Source: a virus. Taken from it: a stretch of DNA of 24,812 bases. A program made the translations under genes and the position numbers. The stretch's first letter is position 1, and every line of letters begins with the position of its first letter. Location: positions 1 through 24,812 of the IMG/VR virus record IMGVR_UViG_3300031722_000160. One strand, given 5' to 3'. This document shows positions 7,665 to 13,987 of the stretch, piece after piece. The notes below the pieces were generated by a model. That model had not been told where the DNA came from and searched no databases. It saw nothing but the letters and a program-made list of their open reading frames with translations.

Positions 7665-9418
7665 CGGTTTACAGTTTCCTTTCTTCCTAGCCCTAATTTT
7701 TCAATCAGTTTTAGTTTTTTAGGTTTTGCCTCCGTTAATAGTGTAAAGTTTTGCTGGCTACGGATTTCATTTGCTATCATATCTGACAAAAGAGCATCAT
7801 CATGTTTTCCGCTTGCTGCATCAGGCCTACCATTATCATCATATACGAATGTAGTACATTCTTCCAACATGACTATATCAGTAAATAGGTCAATGTTGTT
7901 CTCTATCAGGTCTATTGCCTTGTCGATTATGAGGGGGCGCGTATTCCCATCAGTTTTCCATCCGTATTTTTTCTGATATTCCTTGGAAAAATTATCATAT
8001 TGTTGTCTCTGATACTGTCTAGGATATTGTAACCGCTGCAATTCTTCTATGGGGGCTGTGTTGAAGTTCATTTCTATTCCTATAAGTGCATCGTTGTAAT
8101 ACCTGCCTAAGCAATAGACTTGGTGTGTGTACGGTTTACTGTTGCTTATCTGCCATCTTAATGTAGCTGCTCTTTTCCCGGTAATGTTATTGATTACTGT
8201 AGCAGTATAAAAGTCCTTGCCCTCTCCCTTTGTATCACCGCCTATTACATAGTGGTAGCCCGGCTGAACATCCTCATACATTGTGATTACTCCGGCCTTG
8301 TCTGGTGTCCATGTAATTTTTTCATCAATAATTTTGCCTTTAGTGTCTCCATTATCCCATTGAAAACTGAATCTACCTTTTGCTGGGGGCTCTGTACTAT
8401 AAAGTTTTTTCAATTCTTCCAGTCTCATTTCAACTTTCTGAACCGGGAATACTGGCCGGCCTGTAGATAGGAATGCCTCTTTAGGATATGAAGGGTTCTC
8501 CTGTTTCATTAAATCTACACTACCGTTACAGTCATTTCTTAATTTCCATCTGTACCATTTTATCTGTGCTGCAGATAGATTGAATAGGTCCACTATGCTA
8601 GTTTCGTATTCGCTGAGATTAGACATTATTTCTCTTTCTTCTTCTTTAGTTTCGCATGGTATCTGGTAATCAATATAATCGTGCCATGCAAAAAACATTG
8701 GTACCCAGTCATTCTCTCCGGCAACCGCTGAATCCCACAACTCTTTAAAAGCATTGTAGCCATTAGCTGTGCTCTCAATAATAACCATAGTTCCCGGTAT
8801 AGAAGGTACCGCCTGCTGAATACCTGCAAGCTGTGTTTTTGGGTTCCCTTGATAAAATGCAAACTCTGATAAATGAACATAGTAAAAAGTATCGGACCTT
8901 CCTATACTGTCTGAACCTGCTGTCTGGATTTTAATCTTACTGTTAAGGCCCTTCTTGTTGCCTTTATAAAATGAAGGTATGTCAAATATAAGCTCCTTTG
9001 CATTACTAGCCTTTTGTAGGGGCTTGATTTCCTCCGGTAAATTACCATACATATATTTTGCCTTGTCAAAGATAGCGGAGGTAGAATCGTCTCTGTGTGC
9101 TACTACCAAAGAGTTTCTGTTTTCCTGTGTAGCTGTCTTTTTTAATATCTTGGCCTGCGTGTAGGTAGATACTCCTTCCTGTCTCGCCTTTAATACTATT
9201 ATTCTTGCTGGCTTACCTTGGAATGTTAGTTCCTCTATCTTAGCATCTATCTGTTGCTGTATTGCGTTGGGTTCAAAACATACTGCCTCACCGTTTTTGT
9301 TGACTATTTTTATGTATTCCTTGAAAAATAATAAGTCATTCTCTAAGGCTGCGGCTCTGCGTTTTCGGGTTTCTATTTCTTTCAGGAGGGCTAGTTCTTT
9401 AATTAAATCTTCTCTCAT
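7658..9418 (-). CDS. terL: Terminase large subunit, ATPase plus nuclease
   Basis: This 586-residue protein has ATG 9418 after GAAGGAGAGAT. The packaging ATPase shows Walker A KARQEGVST (residues 77-85), a Walker B strand FYYVHLSEFAF ending at Glu185, and a coupling motif IIESTANG (213-220). The RNase H-like nuclease shows Asp395 in GGDTKGEGKD, Glu449 in IGIEMNFNT and the Asp pair in KHDDALLSDM (540-546). NPSYPKEAFLSTGRPVF, a frequent terminase linker, lies near 308. It translocates DNA into the procapsid and cuts concatemers at the portal vertex. All catalytic residues are present and the length is normal. The start overlaps the TGA of an 18-codon mini-cistron. Confidence 0.95.
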   Translation of the reverse strand: MREDLIKELALLKEIETRKRRAAALENDLLFFKEYIKIVNKNGEAVCFEPNAIQQQIDAKIEELTFQGKPARIIVLKARQEGVSTYTQAKILKKTATQENRNSLVVAHRDDSTSAIFDKAKYMYGNLPEEIKPLQKASNAKELIFDIPSFYKGNKKGLNSKIKIQTAGSDSIGRSDTFYYVHLSEFAFYQGNPKTQLAGIQQAVPSIPGTMVIIESTANGYNAFKELWDSAVAGENDWVPMFFAWHDYIDYQIPCETKEEEREIMSNLSEYETSIVDLFNLSAAQIKWYRWKLRNDCNGSVDLMKQENPSYPKEAFLSTGRPVFPVQKVEMRLEELKKLYSTEPPAKGRFSFQWDNGDTKGKIIDEKITWTPDKAGVITMYEDVQPGYHYVIGGDTKGEGKDFYTATVINNITGKRAATLRWQISNSKPYTHQVYCLGRYYNDALIGIEMNFNTAPIEELQRLQYPRQYQRQQYDNFSKEYQKKYGWKTDGNTRPLIIDKAIDLIENNIDLFTDIVMLEECTTFVYDDNGRPDAASGKHDDALLSDMIANEIRSQQNFTLLTEAKPKKLKLIEKLGLGRKETVNRW

Positions 9419-9471
9419 ATCTCTCCTTCATGTACATAGACAAAGTAACTTTCACAGTTCTTCTTAGTCAT
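9415..9471 (-). CDS. 18-codon coupling mini-cistron before terL
   Basis: ATG 9471 shares its A with the TAA of the upstream gene (TAATG), and the TGA overlaps the terL ATG (ATGA). The peptide would be MTKKNCESYFVYVHEGEI. It contains the terL ribosome binding site, so it may carry ribosomes across a 52-base spacer and couple terL translation to the gene before it. A peptide function is not implied, and chance cannot be excluded. Confidence 0.35.
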   Translation of the reverse strand: MTKKNCESYFVYVHEGEI

Positions 9472-9740
9472 TACATCACCTTCTTTGCATTGTAGGTTTT
9501 CCATCTAGAATCATCCTTAGTCCATGAATACTTCTTGAGTTCATTTTCAAATATTCCCCAGAATCTATCATCGTCTTTAAAACTCATTAGTTTATCCGAC
9601 TTCTTCCAAATGGTATAGCAGATACTTTTCTCGGTATGTCCTTCTTTCTCATATTCCTTCATTCGTGCCTTAACCTTATCCGTATAAACTACACCTATGT
9701 AATCAAAAGCCTGTAAATAACTTGTTATCTTTGTTGACAT
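9471..9740 (-). CDS. Conserved small phage protein next to terL, unknown function
   Basis: This 89-residue helical protein has ATG 9740 behind AAAAGGAGGTTGGCTTAGAT. It is rich in Lys, Asp, Trp and Tyr. The segment GHTEKSICYTIWKKSDKLMSF followed by FKDDDRFWGIFENELKKYSW resembles small proteins found beside terminase genes in Firmicutes phages. No metal-binding or catalytic motif stands out. The order winged-helix protein, this protein, terL and the TAATG junction downstream suggest a packaging accessory or regulator. Confidence 0.65.
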   Translation of the reverse strand: MSTKITSYLQAFDYIGVVYTDKVKARMKEYEKEGHTEKSICYTIWKKSDKLMSFKDDDRFWGIFENELKKYSWTKDDSRWKTYNAKKVM

Positions 9741-9758
9741 ATCTAAGCCAACCTCCTT

Positions 9759-10277
9759 TTAATCTTCGTCTACAAGCAACATATAGCGTTCTATTACCCA
9801 TGCTTGTAGTACTTTGTCCAACTGTTCTTTGCATATTAGGTATAAATCAAGGTTTATCCTGTTATTAGAGAAGTAATATAAAGGATTGAAATAGTATTCA
9901 GTAGTTCCTTTATTGTTGTGTTTAATGATAATACCTAATTTATTCATCTTAGTAAGAAATCTTCTGCCTTGCCTTAATCCCAATTCTAGATATCCACTTA
10001 TCTGTTCATCTGTATATGCTTTTATTCTCCCACCATTGCCCCTGTAAGCTATCATATTAGTATCTGCATATACTTTCTTCGTAAGCCTTGTAATCTTCCC
10101 TAATTCACTGTCTGTTAGTTCCTTTGGGTACTCAACATCTTGAAATGATTTAGTGTAGTCCTTCTTATTCCAGAACAAATATCCTTCATCATCTTCAAAC
10201 ACACTCTTGTATTTAGATATCTGTTCACTTAACAATTCTCCATTTGGATTAGTAAGCCTTGTTGTTTTAATGTTCAT
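9759..10277 (-). CDS. Winged-helix DNA-binding protein (Rep-like)
   Basis: This 172-residue protein has ATG 10277 after AGAGGAGATGTATC. Residues about 55-130 read as a winged helix-turn-helix: LTDSELGKITRLTKKVY, then IKAYTDEQISGYLELGLRQGRRFLTKMNKLGII, then a wing ending TEYYFNPLYYFSN. The hydrophobic tail RINLDLYLICKEQLDKVL follows. The arrangement resembles MarR-like wing domains in phage and plasmid replication or regulatory proteins. Its upstream region holds a ten-base inverted repeat (10301-10339) that could be its operator. Its position between the two terminase genes is unusual for a replication gene and may point to packaging or late regulation. Confidence 0.6.
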   Translation of the reverse strand: MNIKTTRLTNPNGELLSEQISKYKSVFEDDEGYLFWNKKDYTKSFQDVEYPKELTDSELGKITRLTKKVYADTNMIAYRGNGGRIKAYTDEQISGYLELGLRQGRRFLTKMNKLGIIIKHNNKGTTEYYFNPLYYFSNNRINLDLYLICKEQLDKVLQAWVIERYMLLVDED

Positions 10278-10489
10278 GATACATCTCCTCTACGATGCAC
10301 TTTTTTTGGTGCTAAATAGCTACTTTGATACCAAAAAAACGCCATTTCAAAATAGCACTTAGACTTGTTATATCAATGCTTTGCTCGTTTTGACCATGCA
10401 GATTTACCTTAGTGGTTATTACTAAATGTGCATGAAATTTATATATTATTTTTTTGTAATAGAGAAAACACTATTTATAATCTCATAAA
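10278..10489. promoter_or_regulatory. AT-rich intergenic control region
   Basis: This 212-base gap upstream of the winged-helix gene has no plausible ORF. It contains the large inverted repeat at 10301-10339, a nested GTGCTA/TAGCAC pair (10309-10314 and 10353-10358), and a short ATTTAT/ATAAAT inverted repeat near 10473-10490. No promoter close to consensus was found on the minus strand, although TTGATA near 10370 is a possible -35. Confidence 0.45.
10301..10339. repeat. Ten-base perfect inverted repeat, operator or bidirectional hairpin
   Basis: TTTTTTTGGT at 10301-10310 is the exact reverse complement of ACCAAAAAAA at 10330-10339, with a 19-base spacer. It lies 24 bases before the winged-helix start codon. 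Low GC content in the stem makes it a poor terminator, so an operator or origin-type site is more likely. Confidence 0.6.
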
Positions 10490-10654
10490 TTACAGATTAT
10501 CACCATCCCACATTGAAACAGGTGCTTGTTCTGCCATGCAACCTTTAAGATTATCTGCTTCATAATAAAGCGGACAATCAGAACAATCTTCTTTATGTAA
10601 CTTACATTCTTCTCTGATTAGATGATATATAGTTATCGCTTCTTCTCTTGTCAT
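10490..10654 (-). CDS. Cys-rich mini-protein downstream of terS
   Basis: This 54-residue protein has ATG 10654 after AAAGGAGACTAATCC. An N-terminal helix (REEAITIYHLIREE) leads into C17-x6-C24-x2-C27-x11-C39, a likely metal-binding set. The tail is APVSMWDGDN. It is the only convincing gene between the small terminase and the winged-helix gene. It recalls the other Cys-rich mini-proteins in this window but with different spacing. The function is unknown. Confidence 0.65.
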   Translation of the reverse strand: MTREEAITIYHLIREECKLHKEDCSDCPLYYEADNLKGCMAEQAPVSMWDGDNL

Positions 10655-11050
10655 GGATTAGTCTCCTTTGTGTGAAAATGTGTTCGGTAGCTGGTAGAGG
10701 TATTTTTTTCGCTCCGCTCCCCGGCTTTGGTACCCGGTCTATGGGGGTGGGGGGGCCTGAACCTGAGCAATGGCACCGCCTCCCGGGTTCTGCTGCTGCT
10801 CCCTCCTGCCTTGGTTCTTCTGTTGTGTATGTATATATTATTATGTGTCATGCTGCATACAATGAAACAAAGGGCCCGGCCTGCTGCCGCTGTTCTAATT
10901 GAGAATAGCCGCATTAATAGGGAGATATAGCACGATGCACGATAATAGAAACGCTGCAAAGTCCGGGAACCGGTGGTATCACTCGCTTTGCAGTATGCGT
11001 TCCTATACAATGCGTTAAATGTTCATTTATCGTCATGTTTTAACGCTGGA
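10655..11050. other. GC-rich noncoding block after terS, candidate packaging site or RNA
   Basis: This 396-base stretch has no believable gene: the longest frames on either strand are Arg/Ser/Pro-rich, without ribosome binding sites or phage-like composition. It is visibly richer in G and C than the rest of the window. It carries a G5-T-G7 run (10743-10755), several CCGG, CCCGGG and GGGCCC palindromes, CTG repeats and the long hairpin at 10950-11001. Its place in the terminase region makes a cos or pac site a natural candidate. A structured RNA or a recently acquired segment are alternatives. Confidence 0.5.
10950..11001. repeat. Long imperfect hairpin in the GC-rich block
   Basis: CTGCAAAG (10954-10961) pairs perfectly with CTTTGCAG (10986-10993). 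After a four-base bulge, AACG (10950-10953) pairs with CGTT (10998-11001), for twelve pairs in total. The interior holds a nested CCGG-GAA-CCGG hairpin. There is no T tract, so this is not an ordinary terminator. Confidence 0.65.
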
Positions 11051-11542
11051 TTATTCCCCTTTGGCTGCTGCCTCTCGCATCTTCCGGACCTGCTCGGCTA
11101 GTTCCTCATCTGTCATATCAGTAATGTCTGCGTTTATGTTGGTGTTGATGCTCTCTACCTCCTGTTTATCTCTCCATCCGAAGTTATTCATCAGACTGAA
11201 TTTTGCTCCGTTGCTGCCCTGTGAATCGTATAGCCTTTTCTCTGCGTATCGTTGGCATCTGGTCTTGGCCTGCGTAATCGCGTCTTGAAATTCTGACTTG
11301 CCTTCATATGTAATTAGCCCTTGCCTTGTATTGAATCCCAACGCTAACGCTAAGCCTGTGACTGTAGCAGGTTCCGCACCGATATAAACCGGCTGCCCCA
11401 GCTTGTCCATTACTACCTCATCATCTTTGTTCTTCAATAATACGCCTTGACAGTCTTTGAAATACTTCTCAATCAATCCGGTTATTTGGTCAACGCTGCT
11501 ATACATTGGCGGTCTACCTACCTTTGGTTCTTTATAACTCAT
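11051..11542 (-). CDS. terS: Terminase small subunit
   Basis: The start is ATG 11542, eight bases after AAGGAG; the in-frame GTG at 11551 is only one base from that site. The 163-residue product has an N-terminal DNA-binding segment (KVGRPPMYSSVDQITGLIEKYF), then PATVTGLALALGFNTRQGLITYEG, typical of small terminases that recognise packaging sites. A basic helical oligomerisation part (AITQAKTRCQRYAEKRL) and the conserved AKFSLMNNFGWRDK follow. The acidic-then-basic tail (TDMTDEELAEQVRKMREAAA) would contact the large subunit. A promoter lies immediately upstream, so this gene likely heads the packaging and head operon. Confidence 0.85.
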   Translation of the reverse strand: MSYKEPKVGRPPMYSSVDQITGLIEKYFKDCQGVLLKNKDDEVVMDKLGQPVYIGAEPATVTGLALALGFNTRQGLITYEGKSEFQDAITQAKTRCQRYAEKRLYDSQGSNGAKFSLMNNFGWRDKQEVESINTNINADITDMTDEELAEQVRKMREAAAKGE

Positions 11543-11585
11543 TGGCTCCACTCCTTCCGTTAATGTGTGATTTCTTATCCCTTCT

Positions 11586-11615
11586 ATTATAGCAAAATAA
11601 AATCTTCCTTATCAA
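11586..11615 (-). promoter_or_regulatory. Sigma-A-type promoter of the terminase/head operon
   Basis: On the minus strand TTGATA (11615-11610) and TATAAT (11591-11586) are 18 bases apart, about 43 bases before the terS ATG. The -10 is perfect consensus. It points away from the plus-strand operon, making this a divergent control region of about 390 bases (11543-11938). Confidence 0.8.
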
Positions 11616-11752
11616 CTCCCCGGGCAAGCACTATTTTTTTATAATATCACGATGCTGCAAGCACATACCACATAAAAACCATGCGAACAAATAAGCAATA
11701 TCAGCGGATGCAAGGCTCTTGAAAATTCTTTTAATTAATTTGTAAATAATGC

Positions 11753-11781
11753 TTGACATCGTTACAACGGTGTTATACAAT
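11753..11781 (+). promoter_or_regulatory. Near-consensus sigma-A promoter of the plus-strand operon
   Basis: TTGACA at 11753-11758 and TACAAT at 11776-11781 with the ideal 17-base spacer form one of the strongest promoters in the window. GTTAC (11761-11765) and GTAAC (11786-11790) form an inverted repeat straddling the -10. That is a plausible operator for a repressor such as the ribbon-helix-helix candidate at the end of this operon. Confidence 0.9.
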
Positions 11782-11787
11782 AAGCGT

Positions 11788-11938
11788 AACAAATAGAAAC
11801 AGCATCAAAGCCGGTTTTGATTAAGACTTCCGGCAACCTGCTTGAAGGGGTTCAGTTCTTCAATGAGTTCTAATCAGTTATACCTTAAAGCTGATTTCCA
11901 ATACTCAAATCAAATCAAATTAAACGGAGGCGGTAACA
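11788..11938 (+). promoter_or_regulatory. Structured 5' leader of the plus-strand operon
   Basis: About 150 untranslated bases separate promoter and first gene. They hold three hairpins in a row: GCCGG/CCGGC (11810-11834), TTGAAG/CTTCAA (11842-11863) and AATCAG/CTGATT (11872-11896). The third has the loop TTATACCTTAAAG, shared with two hairpins further down the operon. No T tract follows any of them, so the leader is more likely a protein- or ligand-binding RNA than an attenuator. It matches no riboswitch I recognise. Confidence 0.65.
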
Positions 11939-12220
11939 ATGAAGAATACTCAGTTAATAGCAATAGCCCTTGAAGAACAGCAGATTGATTTTGAATATGA
12001 TGGAACAAATCTCAAAACTTATGCAGCATGGAAAGCATCAGGCTATCAAGTTAAAAAAGGCGAAAAAGCATTGTTGCAGGTTGGCCTCTGGACACCATGT
12101 AATTTTAAACAGGAATCAAAGGAAGGCGAAACAGTAACAGAGATTAAAGGTAAAAAAATGTATCTTAAAAAATCAAGTTTATTCAGCAGCAGCCAAGTGG
12201 AAGAAACAAAGACAGCATAA
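11939..12220 (+). CDS. ArdC-like ssDNA-binding-domain protein
   Basis: This 93-residue protein has ATG 11939 after GGAGGCGGTAACA. The pattern LKTYAAWKASGYQVKKGEKA followed by a short beta stretch and MYLKKSSLFSSSQVEE resembles the N-terminal ssDNA-binding domain of ArdC antirestriction proteins (PF08401-like), where a TW-G-x-VKKGEK core ends in a strand with F-x-x-SQ. Here the domain stands alone with no metallopeptidase part. ArdC proteins protect incoming plasmid DNA from restriction. Standalone copies in phages may do the same or bind ssDNA during replication. It is the first gene of the operon behind the strongest promoter. The assignment is by motif only. Confidence 0.6.
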   Translation: MKNTQLIAIALEEQQIDFEYDGTNLKTYAAWKASGYQVKKGEKALLQVGLWTPCNFKQESKEGETVTEIKGKKMYLKKSSLFSSSQVEETKTA

Positions 12221-12234
12221 TATAAAAGGTTCTA

Positions 12235-12257
12235 GAGGGTTCAACCTTAAAGCCCTC
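12235..12257 (+). promoter_or_regulatory. CCTTAAAG-loop hairpin before the second operon gene
   Basis: GAGGG (12235-12239) pairs with CCCTC (12253-12257) around the 13-base loop TTCAACCTTAAAG. The loop differs from the leader hairpin loop at only two of 13 bases, while the stem is unrelated. No T tract follows. It starts 14 bases past the stop codon of the first gene. Confidence 0.7.
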
Positions 12258-12298
12258 CCAAAGCTAAAAGCTAAATAATAAAAAGGATGGTGTCTAAA

Positions 12299-13228
12299 AT
12301 GACAATGATTAAAATCAACGAAGAATCAGCAAAGAGAGCTAAAGAGAATATGAGCCATAGCGATTATGAGACAGGCCGAGCAACAAGGGAATATAATGAG
12401 CACATAGAAGAAATAAAGGAAGTTGCAGAGAAAGCCAAAAGCAAATGCAACAAAGAGGAATCCAAAGAAAGAATAGATAGATTAGTTGAGAGATACACCG
12501 TTAATTATGCAAACTGGATAAATAAGTATAACGCCAACGGTGCCGGTCATGTGTCGGTAATGGTAGCCGGCCCAAGTAATTATAATATGAGAGCACACGA
12601 AAAGTATTTAAGCAGAGAAGGCAAGCTCTGGGAAGAATACAACGAGTTAAAAGGAATTGAAAATAAAATATGGGCAGTAGTAGCAGGAGACAAAATTATT
12701 AAATCAGATGATGTGGATGCAATCGAACAGCTACAGGTTAAAGTTGAAAAATTAGAAGAAAGCCAAGAATTAATGAAAGCAGCTAACAAGATTGTGAAAA
12801 GTAAAAAGATGCTTGATTCTGAAAAAGTTGTTGAACTTGTAAAACTCGGATTAACTGAAACATCAGCGTTAAAATTGTTAAGCCCTGACTTTTGCGGCCG
12901 CTACGGTTTTGCATCATGCTCATTGACTAATAACAACGCAACTATAAGAGCAGCAAAACAGAGGATTGCACACCTACAGAAGATAGCAGAGCAGGCAGCA
13001 ACAACACCAGCCGAGGACCTAACAACAGAAATAAACGGAATCCAGATTATAGATAATTTAGAGGCTCAGAGATTACAAATTATATTCCCCGGCAAACCTG
13101 ATGCAGATACTAGAACAGAGTTAAAGAAAAACGGTTTTAGATGGGCCCCAAGTAATGGAGCATGGCAGAGCTACAGGAGCCCACAGGCACAGAAAAAAGC
13201 GGAAGATATAATCAGCAAAATAAAATAA
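12299..13228 (+). CDS. Conserved mobile-element protein with C-terminal GFRWAPSNGAWQ motif
   Basis: I chose ATG 12299 (309 residues, MTMIKINEES) because the in-frame ATG 12287 falls inside the AAGGATG ribosome binding site; ATG 12305 is also possible. The N-terminal half is charged and helical (ESAKRAKENMSHSDYETGRA, then a long coiled coil and HVSVMVAGPSNYNMR). A central SLTNNNATIRAAKQRI precedes a compact C-terminal alpha/beta domain, RLQIIFPGKPDADTRTEL then NGFRWAPSNGAWQ. This layout recurs in hypothetical proteins of Firmicutes integrative elements and phages, often beside ArdC-like genes. Its biochemical role is unknown to me. A hairpin with the conserved loop lies 41 bases upstream. Confidence 0.75.
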   Translation: MTMIKINEESAKRAKENMSHSDYETGRATREYNEHIEEIKEVAEKAKSKCNKEESKERIDRLVERYTVNYANWINKYNANGAGHVSVMVAGPSNYNMRAHEKYLSREGKLWEEYNELKGIENKIWAVVAGDKIIKSDDVDAIEQLQVKVEKLEESQELMKAANKIVKSKKMLDSEKVVELVKLGLTETSALKLLSPDFCGRYGFASCSLTNNNATIRAAKQRIAHLQKIAEQAATTPAEDLTTEINGIQIIDNLEAQRLQIIFPGKPDADTRTELKKNGFRWAPSNGAWQSYRSPQAQKKAEDIISKIK

Positions 13229-13240
13229 TTTATAGGTTAT

Positions 13241-13263
13241 GGCGGTAATCCTTAAAAACCGCC
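13241..13263 (+). promoter_or_regulatory. CCTTAAA-loop hairpin before the third operon gene
   Basis: GGCGGT (13241-13246) pairs with ACCGCC (13258-13263) around AATCCTTAAAA. The CCTTAAA core recurs although the stem shares nothing with the other two hairpins. Flanking words also recur: AGGTT just before the stem, as at 12227-12231, and CCAAA just after it, as at 12257-12261. Confidence 0.7.
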
Positions 13264-13323
13264 TACCAAACAAATTAAATTTAAGGAGTGATTAAGAAAT
13301 AGAATGTTAGGGGAGGAATAAAC

Positions 13324-13647
13324 ATGGAAATGGTTTTATTGTCAAACTATCCAATCGAGGAATACAACAGGATTAAAGCTGCAGCCGATGCAGCCAAAAT
13401 CAAATATAAGATAGTGCAATCAGCGGAGGATATTAACGGTAATCCGTTAGCCGGGTTATGGTCAATATATGCGGAGCCGGGTTCTATTGATAAGTTCATG
13501 GCAGCATGGGATAATTCCAAGAGGCCACAGGATTTCCCTGAATGTAATTGCAATAAGTGTTTCCTAAAATGCGTACACAATGGAGCGTACAGAAGATTAC
13601 CTCAGAGCATTGGCGGCCTAGGATTATGCAAGAATCTAAAAAAATAG
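13324..13647 (+). CDS. Small protein with a C-terminal Cys cluster
   Basis: This 107-residue protein has ATG 13324 after GGGGAGGAATAAAC. Residues 1-70 look like a small alpha/beta domain (MVLLSNYPIEEYNRIKAAAD, then KYKIVQSAEDINGNPLAGLW and IYAEPGSIDKFMAAW). The C-terminal part has C-x-C-x2-C-x3-C (CNCNKCFLKC) plus a late Cys, a likely zinc or iron-sulfur site. I do not recognise the family. A five-codon frame (ATG 13304) sits just upstream and may be a leader peptide or chance. Confidence 0.65.
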   Translation: MEMVLLSNYPIEEYNRIKAAADAAKIKYKIVQSAEDINGNPLAGLWSIYAEPGSIDKFMAAWDNSKRPQDFPECNCNKCFLKCVHNGAYRRLPQSIGGLGLCKNLKK

Positions 13648-13658
13648 GAGGAATAAAG

Positions 13659-13820
13659 ATGGAAGGTATTAGAATAATCGGATTATGCTTATTAAAAATG
13701 GGCTGGTTATGGGGCCCGCCTATGGTGATTTTAACAATATACTGTATCAACGAGGAATTGCATTATAGAAAAGAGCGTAAAAGGTCCCGTAACAGGTCCG
13801 AAGATAATTATTTAAAATAA
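13659..13820 (+). CDS. Single-pass membrane mini-protein
   Basis: The start at ATG 13659 (53 residues) is fixed by AGGAGGAATAAAG; upstream in-frame codons overlap the previous gene. Residues 4-26 (IRIIGLCLLKMGWLWGPPMV and following) form one membrane helix. The tail (HYRKERKRSRNRSEDNY) is strongly basic, so it should face the cytoplasm by the positive-inside rule. The role is unknown. Small membrane proteins in phage cargo operons include superinfection-exclusion proteins, but nothing here shows that. Confidence 0.65.
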   Translation: MEGIRIIGLCLLKMGWLWGPPMVILTIYCINEELHYRKERKRSRNRSEDNYLK

Positions 13821-13837
13821 GAATAGGAGGAATAGCA

Positions 13838-13987
13838 ATGGATAAAAAACAACTAGCTTTTGCAGTCAGAGAAACTCAGGAGGAATTAGACCGACTGGAT
13901 GCAGCACTAAAGAAACTAGGATATTCAAACCGGGCTGAATGGTACCGGGATATGAAAAGAAAAGCATATAAAGAGGCCAAGGCATAA
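13838..13987 (+). CDS. Ribbon-helix-helix regulator candidate
   Basis: This 49-residue protein has ATG 13838 after AGGAGGAATAGCA. It fits strand-helix-helix: strand QLAFAVR (residues 5-11), helix A TQEELDRLDAALKKLG (13-28), turn YSN, helix B RAEWYRDMKRKAYKE (32-46). The LKKLGYSNRAEW turn resembles Arc/MetJ-type repressors, which bind DNA as dimers through the strand. It is last in the operon, and its stop codon sits in the loop of the terminator. Autoregulation through the inverted repeat across the -10 at 11776 is a reasonable guess. The fold is inferred from pattern alone. Confidence 0.55.
   Translation: MDKKQLAFAVRETQEELDRLDAALKKLGYSNRAEWYRDMKRKAYKEAKA

Noticed and set aside
10743-10755. 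G5-T-G7 run as a proven G-quadruplex
   Set aside because: Only one interruption exists, so a stable intramolecular three-tier quadruplex is doubtful; kept only as part of the GC-rich block.
10651-11010. 119-residue minus-strand frame and overlapping plus-strand frames in the GC-rich block
   Set aside because: Arg/Ser/Pro-rich low-quality sequence, no ribosome binding site, and it would overlap the real 10490-10654 gene start. Open frames here follow from GC content.
13304-13321. Five-codon frame MLGEE as a leader peptide
   Set aside because: Its spacing from AAGGAG is about 15 bases and it is too short to judge without data.
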